From positions 1 to 5,083 of the forward strand of contig JACQYX010000378.1 in NCBI GenBank assembly GCA_016207985.1: a stretch of 5,083 nucleotides of DNA. The letters run 5' to 3'. The DNA comes from Ignavibacteriales bacterium. GTDB taxonomy: Bacteria; Bacteroidota; Ignavibacteria; UBA10030; SZUA-254. A program made the position numbers and the translations under genes. Shown here one piece after another: positions 1-5,083 of the stretch (positions are counted from its first letter, which is position 1; each line of letters begins with the position of its first letter). Below the pieces are notes generated by a model. That model was not told the DNA's origin, did not search any database, and saw only the letters and a list, made by a program, of their open reading frames with translations.

Positions 1-279
1 CCGCAAGAGTGCCAGGCGTGTCATGCAGAGATTGCACGAACAAAAGCTGTCTCGTCACATGTGATGGTTAAATGCACTACTTGTCATACAATCGAGATAA
101 ATCATAAGGTAACACCAAGAATAATAAAGGCAGGTATCCCGAGCGAAAGAGAATTTTGTTCAAAGTGTCACTCAGAAAAATCATCTATGAAAGGTTTACC
201 AACAGTGGATTTTACTACGCATTTCGAAAAATATATTTGTTGGCAGTGTCATGATCCACATAATCCGGAGGTTGAATAA
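1..279 (+). CDS. Multiheme cytochrome c, C-terminal part (5' end outside window)
   Basis: The reading frame is open from the first base to the TAA at 277-279 and gives 92 residues, so the gene starts upstream of the window. A GTG at 61 and an ATG at 64 lie in this frame but are not the real start, because a heme motif (CQACH, residues 4-8) precedes them. Four CxxCH heme-attachment motifs are seen: CQACH (4-8), CTTCH (25-29), CSKCH (53-57) and CWQCH (80-84). Extra His residues (H20, H39, H74, H87) could serve as distal ligands for bis-His hemes, as in cytochrome c3/c7-like and NrfB-like electron carriers. The protein ends 8 residues after the last heme, so it has no C-terminal membrane anchor. 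It sits 2 bp before the ferredoxin-like gene, so it is probably the periplasmic electron partner of the FeS/NrfD pair. The total heme number, signal peptide and exact family cannot be judged from this fragment. A catalytic multiheme enzyme cannot be excluded. Confidence 0.9.
   Translation, partial: PQECQACHAEIARTKAVSSHVMVKCTTCHTIEINHKVTPRIIKAGIPSEREFCSKCHSEKSSMKGLPTVDFTTHFEKYICWQCHDPHNPEVE
267..272 (+). promoter_or_regulatory. Shine-Dalgarno site for the four-cluster FeS protein
   Basis: GGAGGT lies inside the last codons of the upstream cytochrome gene, 9 nt before the ATG at 282. An in-frame TGA at 273-275 rules out any start further upstream, so this site fixes the start at 282. Confidence 0.75.
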
Positions 280-281
280 TT

Positions 282-1022
282 ATGGATAGAAGAAAATTTT
301 TGGGCAGATTATTTACGCTCGTTGCGTCAACAACCGTAATTGGTAGTTTATTAAAAAAAGCTCGCGCAACACCGGACGGCTATAATCCATCGAAACACCA
401 TTACGAGATGGGAATTCAAACTGATAAGTGCATCGGCTGCGGCATGTGTATGGACGCCTGCAAGACGGAAAATCTGGTACCCAACGAGCCATTTTTCTTC
501 CGCACTTGGGTTGAGCGATATATCATAAAAAAAGACAACAATGTGATAGTCCAAAATATCAAAGGATGGAGTGGTGAATTAACAGAGAAAGTGACGGAGA
601 AAGACGTTCTCCGTAGTTTCTTTGTACCGAAGCTTTGTAATCAGTGCGACAATCCGCCCTGTGTTCAAGTCTGCCCTGTCGGTGCAACATTTAAAACAGA
701 AGACGGCGTTGTATTAGTCGATGATACACGCTGTATTGGTTGCCGGTACTGCATTCAAGCATGCCCGTATGGTGCAAGGTTTCTACATCCCGAAAAAAGT
801 ACGGCGGAGAAATGCACGTTCTGTTATCACCGTATCACTCAAGATTTATTGCCGGCGTGCGTTGAGGTTTGCCCGACACAGGCAAGAATTTTTGGTGATA
901 AAAAAAGTGCTGCAAGTCCGTTAGGAAGATTCAAGCGCCGTCATAAAATTCACGTCCTGAAACCAGCACTCAATACTGAACCGAAAGTTTATTACTCAAA
1001 CCTTGATGGAGAAGTGCGATGA
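282..1022 (+). CDS. Tat-exported protein with four [4Fe-4S] clusters, NrfC/PsrB/DsrO family
   Basis: This 246-residue electron-transfer subunit passes electrons between an NrfD-type membrane quinone subunit and a periplasmic partner. The N-terminus is a twin-arginine signal (R3-R4-K-F-L) followed by a short hydrophobic stretch (10-24) and a likely cleavage after A29, which places the mature protein in the periplasm. Sixteen cysteines form four cubane sites in the order typical of the family: C50/C53/C56/C60; C119/C122/C127/C131; C151/C154/C157/C161; and C178/C181/C193/C197, the last with the characteristic 11-residue spacing between its second and third Cys. All four clusters look complete. 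The region 61-118 between the first and second sites is the usual insertion. The stop overlaps the start of the NrfD-family gene by 4 bp (ATGA), as expected for obligate partners. No molybdopterin catalytic subunit lies beside it in the window, so its redox partner is probably the multiheme cytochrome upstream. The family call is firm; electron direction and substrate are unknown. Confidence 0.95.
   Translation: MDRRKFLGRLFTLVASTTVIGSLLKKARATPDGYNPSKHHYEMGIQTDKCIGCGMCMDACKTENLVPNEPFFFRTWVERYIIKKDNNVIVQNIKGWSGELTEKVTEKDVLRSFFVPKLCNQCDNPPCVQVCPVGATFKTEDGVVLVDDTRCIGCRYCIQACPYGARFLHPEKSTAEKCTFCYHRITQDLLPACVEVCPTQARIFGDKKSAASPLGRFKRRHKIHVLKPALNTEPKVYYSNLDGEVR
1008..1011 (+). promoter_or_regulatory. 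Shine-Dalgarno site for the NrfD-family gene
   Basis: GGAG sits 7 nt before the ATG at 1019, inside the 3' end of the FeS-protein gene. Together with the ATGA overlap it supports coupled translation of the two subunits and the start at 1019. Confidence 0.6.
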
Positions 1023-2233
1023 CCCCAATTATTGACCACTTAGCCGAGTTAGCAAAACAAGTTTCGGGATACATTTATCCCAATGAGATCGAAATCCATT
1101 GGTCTATTCTAATAGTCGTCTATCCCTATATCACTGGTCTTGTTGCCGGGGCTTTCATACTTGCTTCGCTTGTTAAAGTTTTTAACGTCAAAGAGGTTCA
1201 ATCGGTTTATCGCCTTTCACTTCTGACAGCGTTAGCTTTTTTACTCATTGCACCCTTGCCTTTATTACTACACCTTGGTCATCCGACTCGATCGTACGAG
1301 ATTTTCCTAAATCCAAATTTAAGCTCTGCTATGGCAATGTTTGGGTTTGTGTACACATGGTATCTCATGGTTGTACTACTCCTTGAAATTTGGTTCACAT
1401 ATCGCAGGGATTTGGTTTTATTATCTCAAGAAGAAAAGTTTCCGATGAAATGGGTGCATAAGATAGTTGTGCTTTTTTCAAATGACCTGAGCGAACGAGG
1501 GATCACTTTTGACAGGAAAGTTTTAAAAGCGATTACAATTATTGGAATTCCATCCGCGTTCCTCTTGCATGGATATGTTGGTTTCATCTTTGGCTCGATA
1601 AAAGCTAATCCGTGGTGGAGCAGCGTTTTAATACCTATCGTCTTTTTATTCTCGGCGATTGTCTCAGGTATCGCACTGGTGATTTTACTGTACATGATTA
1701 TCACAACATACCGCGGTGAACAAATCGACATGAAATGTCTCGACAAGATGGCATCTTATCTATTCTATGCTGTCATCGTCGATTTTTCGCTCGAGATGCT
1801 CGATTTCATACATCGTTTGTACGAGAGTGAAGAGTCGATCCATATCCTATCGGAATTAGTGATGAACAAACTTTTCATTAGTCTTGGTATTATTCAAGTA
1901 CTGCTCGGAATGATTTTACCTCTGGGTATAATGGTTGCGATTAAACTGTTGAAGGTTGAAGCCGAGCTGAGAAAGTTACTCTATTTTGTTTCTATCATAT
2001 TGATTCAGATTGGAATCTTTGCTACAAGATGGAATGTTGTAATCGGTGGTCAGATGTTTTCGAAAAGTTTCCGCGGTTTAACAGCATACAAAATGGAGAT
2101 CGGTGGCATTGAGGGTTTGCTTGTGGCATTAGTTGTACTCGCATTGCCATTCCTTGTTCTTGCCATATTATTCAAAATATTCCCACCGTGGGATTCACAG
2201 AAAAAACATGTCATTATTGAAACGACACACTAA
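1019..2233 (+). CDS. NrfD/PsrC-family membrane quinone oxidoreductase subunit
   Basis: This is a 404-residue polytopic inner-membrane protein that would exchange electrons between the quinone pool and the periplasmic FeS protein encoded just upstream. By eye it has about nine hydrophobic segments (roughly 28-54, 64-86, 104-127, 168-194, 203-228, 245-264, 285-311, 317-337 and 363-388), so it is longer than a minimal 8-helix PsrC and nearer the HybB/QrcD/ActC size class. Family signatures include a loop reading H85-L-G-H-P-x-R91 followed by N98-P-N after helix 2. A second is H184-G-Y-V-G in helix 4, followed by a Pro-Trp-Trp loop (198-200) and an S-G-I-A-L stretch (216-220) in helix 5. A third is R337-W-N-V-V-I-G-G-Q345 late in the protein, a hallmark of NrfD-like subunits. 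The family has no cofactor of its own. Whether it oxidises or reduces quinone, and whether it moves protons, cannot be read here. The start at 1019 overlaps the upstream stop, and a 31-bp gap follows. Confidence 0.93.
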   Translation: MTPIIDHLAELAKQVSGYIYPNEIEIHWSILIVVYPYITGLVAGAFILASLVKVFNVKEVQSVYRLSLLTALAFLLIAPLPLLLHLGHPTRSYEIFLNPNLSSAMAMFGFVYTWYLMVVLLLEIWFTYRRDLVLLSQEEKFPMKWVHKIVVLFSNDLSERGITFDRKVLKAITIIGIPSAFLLHGYVGFIFGSIKANPWWSSVLIPIVFLFSAIVSGIALVILLYMIITTYRGEQIDMKCLDKMASYLFYAVIVDFSLEMLDFIHRLYESEESIHILSELVMNKLFISLGIIQVLLGMILPLGIMVAIKLLKVEAELRKLLYFVSIILIQIGIFATRWNVVIGGQMFSKSFRGLTAYKMEIGGIEGLLVALVVLALPFLVLAILFKIFPPWDSQKKHVIIETTH

Positions 2234-2264
2234 TTTCTTTATTCATTCAACATGGTAAAGTCAG
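2234..2264 (+). other. 31-bp intergenic gap, only spacer in the operon
   Basis: This is the only gap longer than 2 bp in the window and it separates the FeS/NrfD half from the Rieske/cytochrome b half. It is AT-rich, shows no inverted repeat that would make a convincing terminator, and is too short for a clear promoter plus leader. It holds only a weak purine stretch (2257-2260) before the Rieske ATG, so that gene appears to have a poor Shine-Dalgarno site. Confidence 0.5.
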
Positions 2265-2726
2265 ATGAGTTTGAATAACCCCCCGATGACGCCTGCTCAA
2301 GAGAGTAAACGTAATTTTTTAAAATATATTCTCTCAGGTGGCTTGGTAGCTTTAACCGGATCAATTCTCTATCCGATATTTGCTTATTTGAGACCACCTA
2401 AGCAAAGAGAAGTTGTGGTATCGAGCGTGAAGGCAGGAAAGTTGAGCGAGATAGAAAAAGAGAGCGGTCAAATTATAAAATTCGGAAACAAACCTGTTAT
2501 ATTGATACGAACGGCGAGCGGCGATCTGCGTGCATTCGATGCTACATGCACTCATCTCGATTGCACCGTTCAGTTTCGGAAAGATATGGGAATGATTTGG
2601 TGTGCATGCCACAACGGTAAGTACGATTTAAGCGGTCGAAACGTTGCCGGTCCACCACCGCGACCGTTGGATGAATACCGAGTAGTTGTGCAAGGAGAGG
2701 AGGTCTTCGTTTCAAAAAAATTATGA
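2265..2726 (+). CDS. Rieske 2Fe-2S protein of a Rieske/cytochrome b complex
   Basis: This 153-residue protein takes an electron from quinol at the Qo site of cytochrome b and delivers it to a periplasmic c-type cytochrome. An N-terminal Tat-like signal-anchor (K15-R16-N-F-L-K, hydrophobic 21-41) is probably uncleaved and followed by a Pro-containing hinge (43-46). The cluster-binding fold has box I C95-T-H97-L-D-C100 and box II C113-A-C115-H116. C95, H97, C113 and H116 are the predicted cluster ligands, and C100 with C115 the stabilising disulfide. A Gly-Pro-Pro-Pro loop (129-132) and the C-terminal strands complete the domain. Oddities are KR instead of RR in the Tat motif, Asp99 where Gly is usual, and Asn-Gly after the box II His where Gly-Ser is usual. 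An in-frame TAA at 2256-2258 makes ATG 2265 the earliest ATG; an alternative at 2286 has no ribosome site and would shorten the signal. The stop overlaps the cytochrome b start by 4 bp. Its role corresponds to QcrA/PetC. Confidence 0.95.
   Translation: MSLNNPPMTPAQESKRNFLKYILSGGLVALTGSILYPIFAYLRPPKQREVVVSSVKAGKLSEIEKESGQIIKFGNKPVILIRTASGDLRAFDATCTHLDCTVQFRKDMGMIWCACHNGKYDLSGRNVAGPPPRPLDEYRVVVQGEEVFVSKKL
2698..2704 (+). promoter_or_regulatory. Strong Shine-Dalgarno-like AGGAGGT far from the cytochrome b start
   Basis: A consensus AGGAGGT lies near the Rieske 3' end but 18 nt before the cytochrome b ATG at 2723, well beyond the usual 5-10 nt. No ATG, GTG or TTG in the cytochrome b frame lies between them. 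It may aid reinitiation at the ATGA overlap, or be a by-product of the Gln-Gly-Glu-Glu codons. Confidence 0.35.
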
Positions 2727-3796
2727 TAACACTTTGGAAAAAATTTTATAACTGGATTGATGAACGAGTCGAGCTCGAAAACCTTGTCGAGTTCATGGGA
2801 AAAAAATATGTCCCCGTTCATCGTCATTCTATTTGGTACTACTTCGGTGGAGTATCGCTTTTCCTTTTTATAATTCAAGTCGTAACAGGTATCCTCCTTC
2901 TACTTTATTATAAAAGTGGAGAAGAATCGGCTTTCGAGAGCATCCACTATCTGATGTCAAAGGTACAGTTTGGCTGGCTCATTCGTTCTATTCACAGTTG
3001 GGCTGCAAACCTATTTATACTCGCCGCGATGATTCATATGTTCAGTGTATTTTTTGAGAAAGCATACCGCAAGCCGCGAGAGATTACCTGGATCACCGGC
3101 ATGTTGATGTTTTTCCTCGCACTTGGTTTTGGTTTCAGCGGTTATTTACTTCCATGGAACGAGCTTGCTTTCTTTGCAACCAAAGTCGGAACCGATATCG
3201 CAGGTGTTGTACCTTTTGTCGGTAAACCGATATTGGAATTCCTTCGCGGCGGCGAAGATGTTACTGGTGCTACGCTTTCACGTTTCTTCGGTTTCCATGT
3301 AGCCGTATTCCCCGGAATTTTCACAGTGCTTCTCGGCATCCATCTTATTCTCGTTCAACGACAAGGTATGAGTGAGCCGCTCGGAATAGAACATGGAAAG
3401 GAATTAAAAACGATGCCCTTCTTCCCGAATTTTCTTTTGAGAGATTTGCTCCTCTGGCTTCTTGTTCTCAATATTATTGCAATTCTTGCAGTATTCTTTC
3501 CATGGGAATTAGGAAAGAAGGCGGATGCATTTACACCGGCACCGGCAGGAATTAAACCAGAATGGTATTTCATGTTCATGTTCCAAACGTTGAAATACAT
3601 CCCCGCAAAAGTGCTTTTTATTGATGGGGAAATTTTGGGCATAATGTTCTTCGGTATCGCCGGACTCCTCTGGCTGCTTGTGCCGTTTTGGGATAAGTCG
3701 AGCGCACGCGGGCAACAGAGTCGGTTTTTATATTATATCGGTTTGCTCGTTGTTTTCTATATCATCCTCTTCACAATCATAGGATGGCTTGCATGA
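2723..3796 (+). CDS. Cytochrome b, b6-type core fused to subunit IV-type domain (7 helices)
   Basis: This 357-residue inner-membrane diheme cytochrome b carries the Qo and Qi sites of a Rieske/cytochrome b complex. The N-terminal four-helix b6-like part spans about 1-215. Heme ligand pairs are H91/H192 and H105/H207, taken from helices B (near 85-110) and D (near 189-213). Ligand spacing is 14 in helix B and 15 in helix D; the latter is the b6f-type rather than bc1-type spacing. G140-Y-L-L-P-W145 follows helix C, and the A-T-L-x-R-F run (183-188) before helix D matches b6. The C-terminal part has PEWY (279-282) of the Qo site and three more helices (about 240-260, 304-322 and 335-355). It then ends, giving seven helices as in b6 plus subunit IV, with no eighth helix as in bc1 cytochrome b. 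The protein contains no cysteine, so it cannot carry the covalent heme c-n of b6f. It overlaps both neighbours by ATGA and would correspond to a PetB-PetD fusion or QcrB. Confidence 0.95.
   Translation: MITLWKKFYNWIDERVELENLVEFMGKKYVPVHRHSIWYYFGGVSLFLFIIQVVTGILLLLYYKSGEESAFESIHYLMSKVQFGWLIRSIHSWAANLFILAAMIHMFSVFFEKAYRKPREITWITGMLMFFLALGFGFSGYLLPWNELAFFATKVGTDIAGVVPFVGKPILEFLRGGEDVTGATLSRFFGFHVAVFPGIFTVLLGIHLILVQRQGMSEPLGIEHGKELKTMPFFPNFLLRDLLLWLLVLNIIAILAVFFPWELGKKADAFTPAPAGIKPEWYFMFMFQTLKYIPAKVLFIDGEILGIMFFGIAGLLWLLVPFWDKSSARGQQSRFLYYIGLLVVFYIILFTIIGWLA
3781..3784 (+). promoter_or_regulatory. Probable Shine-Dalgarno site for the 11-heme cytochrome
   Basis: AGGA lies 8 nt before the ATG at 3793 and 11 nt before the second in-frame ATG at 3796. 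The shorter spacing and the repeated ATGA overlap pattern favour 3793; either start gives nearly the same signal peptide. Confidence 0.45.
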
Positions 3797-5083
3797 TGAG
3801 ATATTATTTCTTCATGATATTCCTTGTATTCGTTGCCGTAATATTTTTACATGATTCGGCCGCAGCCGACGACCAATGTTACCAATGCCATCGTTCAACC
3901 GGCGATAAGCCGTCGTCATTATTCAAGAATGATGTTCATGCTTCAAAAGGAATTTCATGCGCCGGATGTCATGGCGGTAATTCAAAAACAGATGACATGG
4001 AAAATGCGATGGATCCCAATGCCGGATTCATAGGCGTTCCCAAAGGGAATAACATTTCAAAAGCTTGTGCAGACTGCCATTCGAATTCCTATAAAATGAA
4101 AGGATTTGATTCCAAGCTGACGACGAATCAATTGGAAAATTTACAAACCAGTGTCCACGGAAAATCTTCGGTAGCTGGGGGAGAGCATATTGCTCAATGT
4201 ATAACTTGCCACGGTGCGCATGGGGTTGTATCTGTGAAAAATCCTGCTTCACCTATTCATTCTCTCAATGTCGTGAAAACCTGCTCGCAGTGTCATTCTA
4301 ATGCAAACTTCATGAAGACATACAATCCATCGCTGCCGATCGATCAGTTAGAAAAATATCGGACGAGCGTACATGGGATGAAGAATGAAAAAGGCGATTC
4401 GAAAGTAGCAGAGTGTGCAAGCTGCCACGGCAGTCATGATATCCGTAATGCAAAGGATGCAAAATCGAAAATATATGCGGTAAATCTGCCAACGACTTGT
4501 TCAAAATGCCACAGCGATGCAGAATACATGAATGAATATAAAATACCAACAGACCAGTTTGATAAGTTTTCTAAGAGTGTTCACGGGAATGCCCTTCTTC
4601 AGAAACATGATGTTGCCGCACCTGCTTGCAACGATTGTCACGGAAACCATGGTGCAACCCCACCGGGAGTTGAGTCAATCTCTAAAGTTTGCGGCACGTG
4701 TCATGCGTTGAACGCTGAATTATTCTCAGCAAGTCCACATAAAAAAGTCTTTGATGAAAAGAAACTTCTAGAGTGCGAAACATGCCACGGCAATCACGAA
4801 ATCATTGCGGCAACAGATAAGCTTCTTGGTGTTTCTTCCGATGCAGTGTGCAGTCAATGCCATAAAGAAAATGAGAATCCAAAAGGATTCAGAGTCGCGC
4901 AGTTGATGCGCCAATTGATCGACAGCTTGGAGACATCAGAGAAATTTGCCGGTTCTTTAGTGGACGAAGCAGAGCAAAAAGGGATGGAAATTTCTGAGGC
5001 GAAATTCAAGTTGCGGGATATTAGGCAAGAACGTTTGCAGGCGCGCACTAGGGTGCATTCATTTAACGAAGAGAATTTCCGCG
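3793..5083 (+). CDS. 11-heme periplasmic cytochrome c with helical C-terminal tail (3' end outside window)
   Basis: The frame is open for 430 codons and leaves the window without a stop. A Sec signal peptide (hydrophobic 4-19, likely cut after A25) directs it to the periplasm. Eleven CxxCH motifs begin at C29, C56, C92, C136, C164, C208, C236, C279, C300, C328 and C353. Heme 1 stands alone; hemes 2-11 fall into five diheme modules. In each module an upstream His, usually in S-V-H-G (H49, H122, H194, H264, H316), precedes a CxxCHG motif, commonly CxxCHGxH, and then a second CxxCH. These extra His residues are probable distal ligands, implying mostly bis-His low-spin hemes and an electron-wire role. 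From residue 358 the protein changes to a heme-free, charged, helix-forming tail. No catalytic motif is evident, and it resembles cytochrome c3-family/doubled CxxCH proteins. It follows cytochrome b with an ATGA overlap and no cytochrome c1 or f is present, so it is the likely acceptor from the Rieske protein. A C-terminal membrane anchor or further hemes may lie beyond the window. Confidence 0.93.
   Translation, partial: MMRYYFFMIFLVFVAVIFLHDSAAADDQCYQCHRSTGDKPSSLFKNDVHASKGISCAGCHGGNSKTDDMENAMDPNAGFIGVPKGNNISKACADCHSNSYKMKGFDSKLTTNQLENLQTSVHGKSSVAGGEHIAQCITCHGAHGVVSVKNPASPIHSLNVVKTCSQCHSNANFMKTYNPSLPIDQLEKYRTSVHGMKNEKGDSKVAECASCHGSHDIRNAKDAKSKIYAVNLPTTCSKCHSDAEYMNEYKIPTDQFDKFSKSVHGNALLQKHDVAAPACNDCHGNHGATPPGVESISKVCGTCHALNAELFSASPHKKVFDEKKLLECETCHGNHEIIAATDKLLGVSSDAVCSQCHKENENPKGFRVAQLMRQLIDSLETSEKFAGSLVDEAEQKGMEISEAKFKLRDIRQERLQARTRVHSFNEENFR
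3922..4863 (+). repeat. Five diverged diheme modules within the 11-heme cytochrome
   Basis: This is a protein-level repeat covering residues 44-357. Approximate units are 44-112, 113-184, 185-254, 255-311 and 312-357. Shared features are Q-[LF]-[ED]-x-[LYF]-x-x-S-V-H-G (units 2-4; only the His context is kept in units 1 and 5), then CxxCHG after 7-15 residues, then a second CxxCH 21-36 residues later. The second heme of units 1-3 is followed by S-[ND]-x-x-[YF]-M. Units 2 and 3 are the most alike, with their heme pairs exactly 28 residues apart. DNA identity is not obvious, so the duplication is old. Confidence 0.75.
4864..5083 (+). other. Heme-free helical tail of the 11-heme cytochrome
   Basis: These 73 residues (358-430) after the last CxxCH contain no Cys and are rich in Glu, Lys, Arg, Gln, Leu and Ala, with heptad-like spacing that suggests two or more amphipathic helices. 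The segments are about 366-385, then 386-396 and 399-422, separated by a Lys-Gly turn (396-397). It ends in a basic A-R-x-x-V-H-S-F stretch (417-424) whose H422 could ligate a heme. The function is not known to me; docking to the membrane complex or dimerisation are plausible. Confidence 0.55.

Noticed and set aside
61..279. Upstream cytochrome read as a complete small protein starting at GTG 61
   Set aside because: The same frame is open to base 1 and encodes another CxxCH before position 61, so it is the end of a longer gene.
721..924. Forward 67-codon open frame inside the FeS-protein gene
   Set aside because: It is out of frame with the cysteine motifs of the FeS protein and has no ribosome site or recognisable feature.
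1426..1746. Reverse-strand open frame of 106 codons inside the NrfD-family gene
   Set aside because: It lies wholly inside a well-supported membrane protein gene, has no recognisable motif or ribosome site, and its translation shows no family features.
2234..2264. Possible terminator or internal promoter in the 31-bp gap
   Set aside because: No stem-loop followed by a T run and no convincing -35/-10 pair can be seen; the gap is merely AT-rich.
2252..2278. Short 8-codon open frame (ATG 2252 to TAA 2278) overlapping the Rieske start, possible leader peptide
   Set aside because: It has no ribosome site, no regulatory codon pattern and no attenuator-like hairpin; it is most simply chance.
2570..2878. 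Reverse-strand open frame of 102 codons across the Rieske/cytochrome b junction
   Set aside because: It runs antisense through both the Rieske box II region and the cytochrome b N-terminus, which are strongly supported; its product has low-complexity stretches and no known domain.
3355..3642. Reverse-strand open frame of 95 codons inside cytochrome b
   Set aside because: It is antisense to the PEWY and helix E region; codon structure follows the forward gene and no protein feature is seen.
3851..4033. Forward 60-codon open frame near the start of the 11-heme cytochrome
   Set aside because: It is in a different frame from the CxxCH motifs and signal peptide, which place the real gene in the frame of ATG 3793.

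Overview
The window lies inside one tightly packed plus-strand operon for a membrane-bound respiratory electron-transfer assembly. There are six genes, two of them cut by the window edges. In order they are: the C-terminal end of a multiheme cytochrome c (1-279, at least 4 hemes); a Tat-exported protein with four [4Fe-4S] sites of the NrfC/PsrB/DsrO type (282-1022); an NrfD/PsrC-family integral membrane quinone-reactive subunit (1019-2233); a Rieske 2Fe-2S protein (2265-2726); a fused b6-plus-subunit-IV type diheme cytochrome b (2723-3796); and a second multiheme cytochrome c (3793-5083, running off the edge) with 11 CxxCH sites.

Three of the five junctions are 4-bp ATGA stop/start overlaps and a fourth has a 2-bp gap. 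The only real intergenic space is 31 bp (2234-2264), just before the Rieske gene. That gap splits the operon into an NrfCD-like half with its own multiheme cytochrome and a Rieske/cytochrome b half with its own multiheme cytochrome. No promoter, terminator, RNA gene, mobile element or CRISPR array is visible, and there is no gene-free stretch above 31 bp.

Inferred function: cytochrome b and the Rieske protein oxidise (mena)quinol at a Qo-type site. The usual cytochrome c1 or f is absent, so the 11-heme cytochrome is the likely acceptor. The NrfD-family protein and its ferredoxin-like partner form a second quinone-reactive module facing the periplasm, probably exchanging electrons with the upstream multiheme cytochrome. 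Two quinone modules, four cubane clusters, one Rieske cluster, two b hemes and at least 15 c hemes in one transcription unit suggest a supercomplex, or two cooperating complexes, working between the quinone pool and periplasmic or extracellular redox partners. Comparable gene combinations are known in outline from the Cbc-type gene clusters of Geobacter and the expanded bc1-like operons of anammox bacteria. The specific assignment here is inference.

Organism: a Gram-negative anaerobe or facultative respirer with moderately low GC, Tat export and cytochrome c maturation. A low-potential-looking Rieske motif fits a menaquinone user. The FCB group (Ignavibacteria-like), a deltaproteobacterial lineage or a related uncultured lineage are all possible; the window contains no decisive taxonomic marker.
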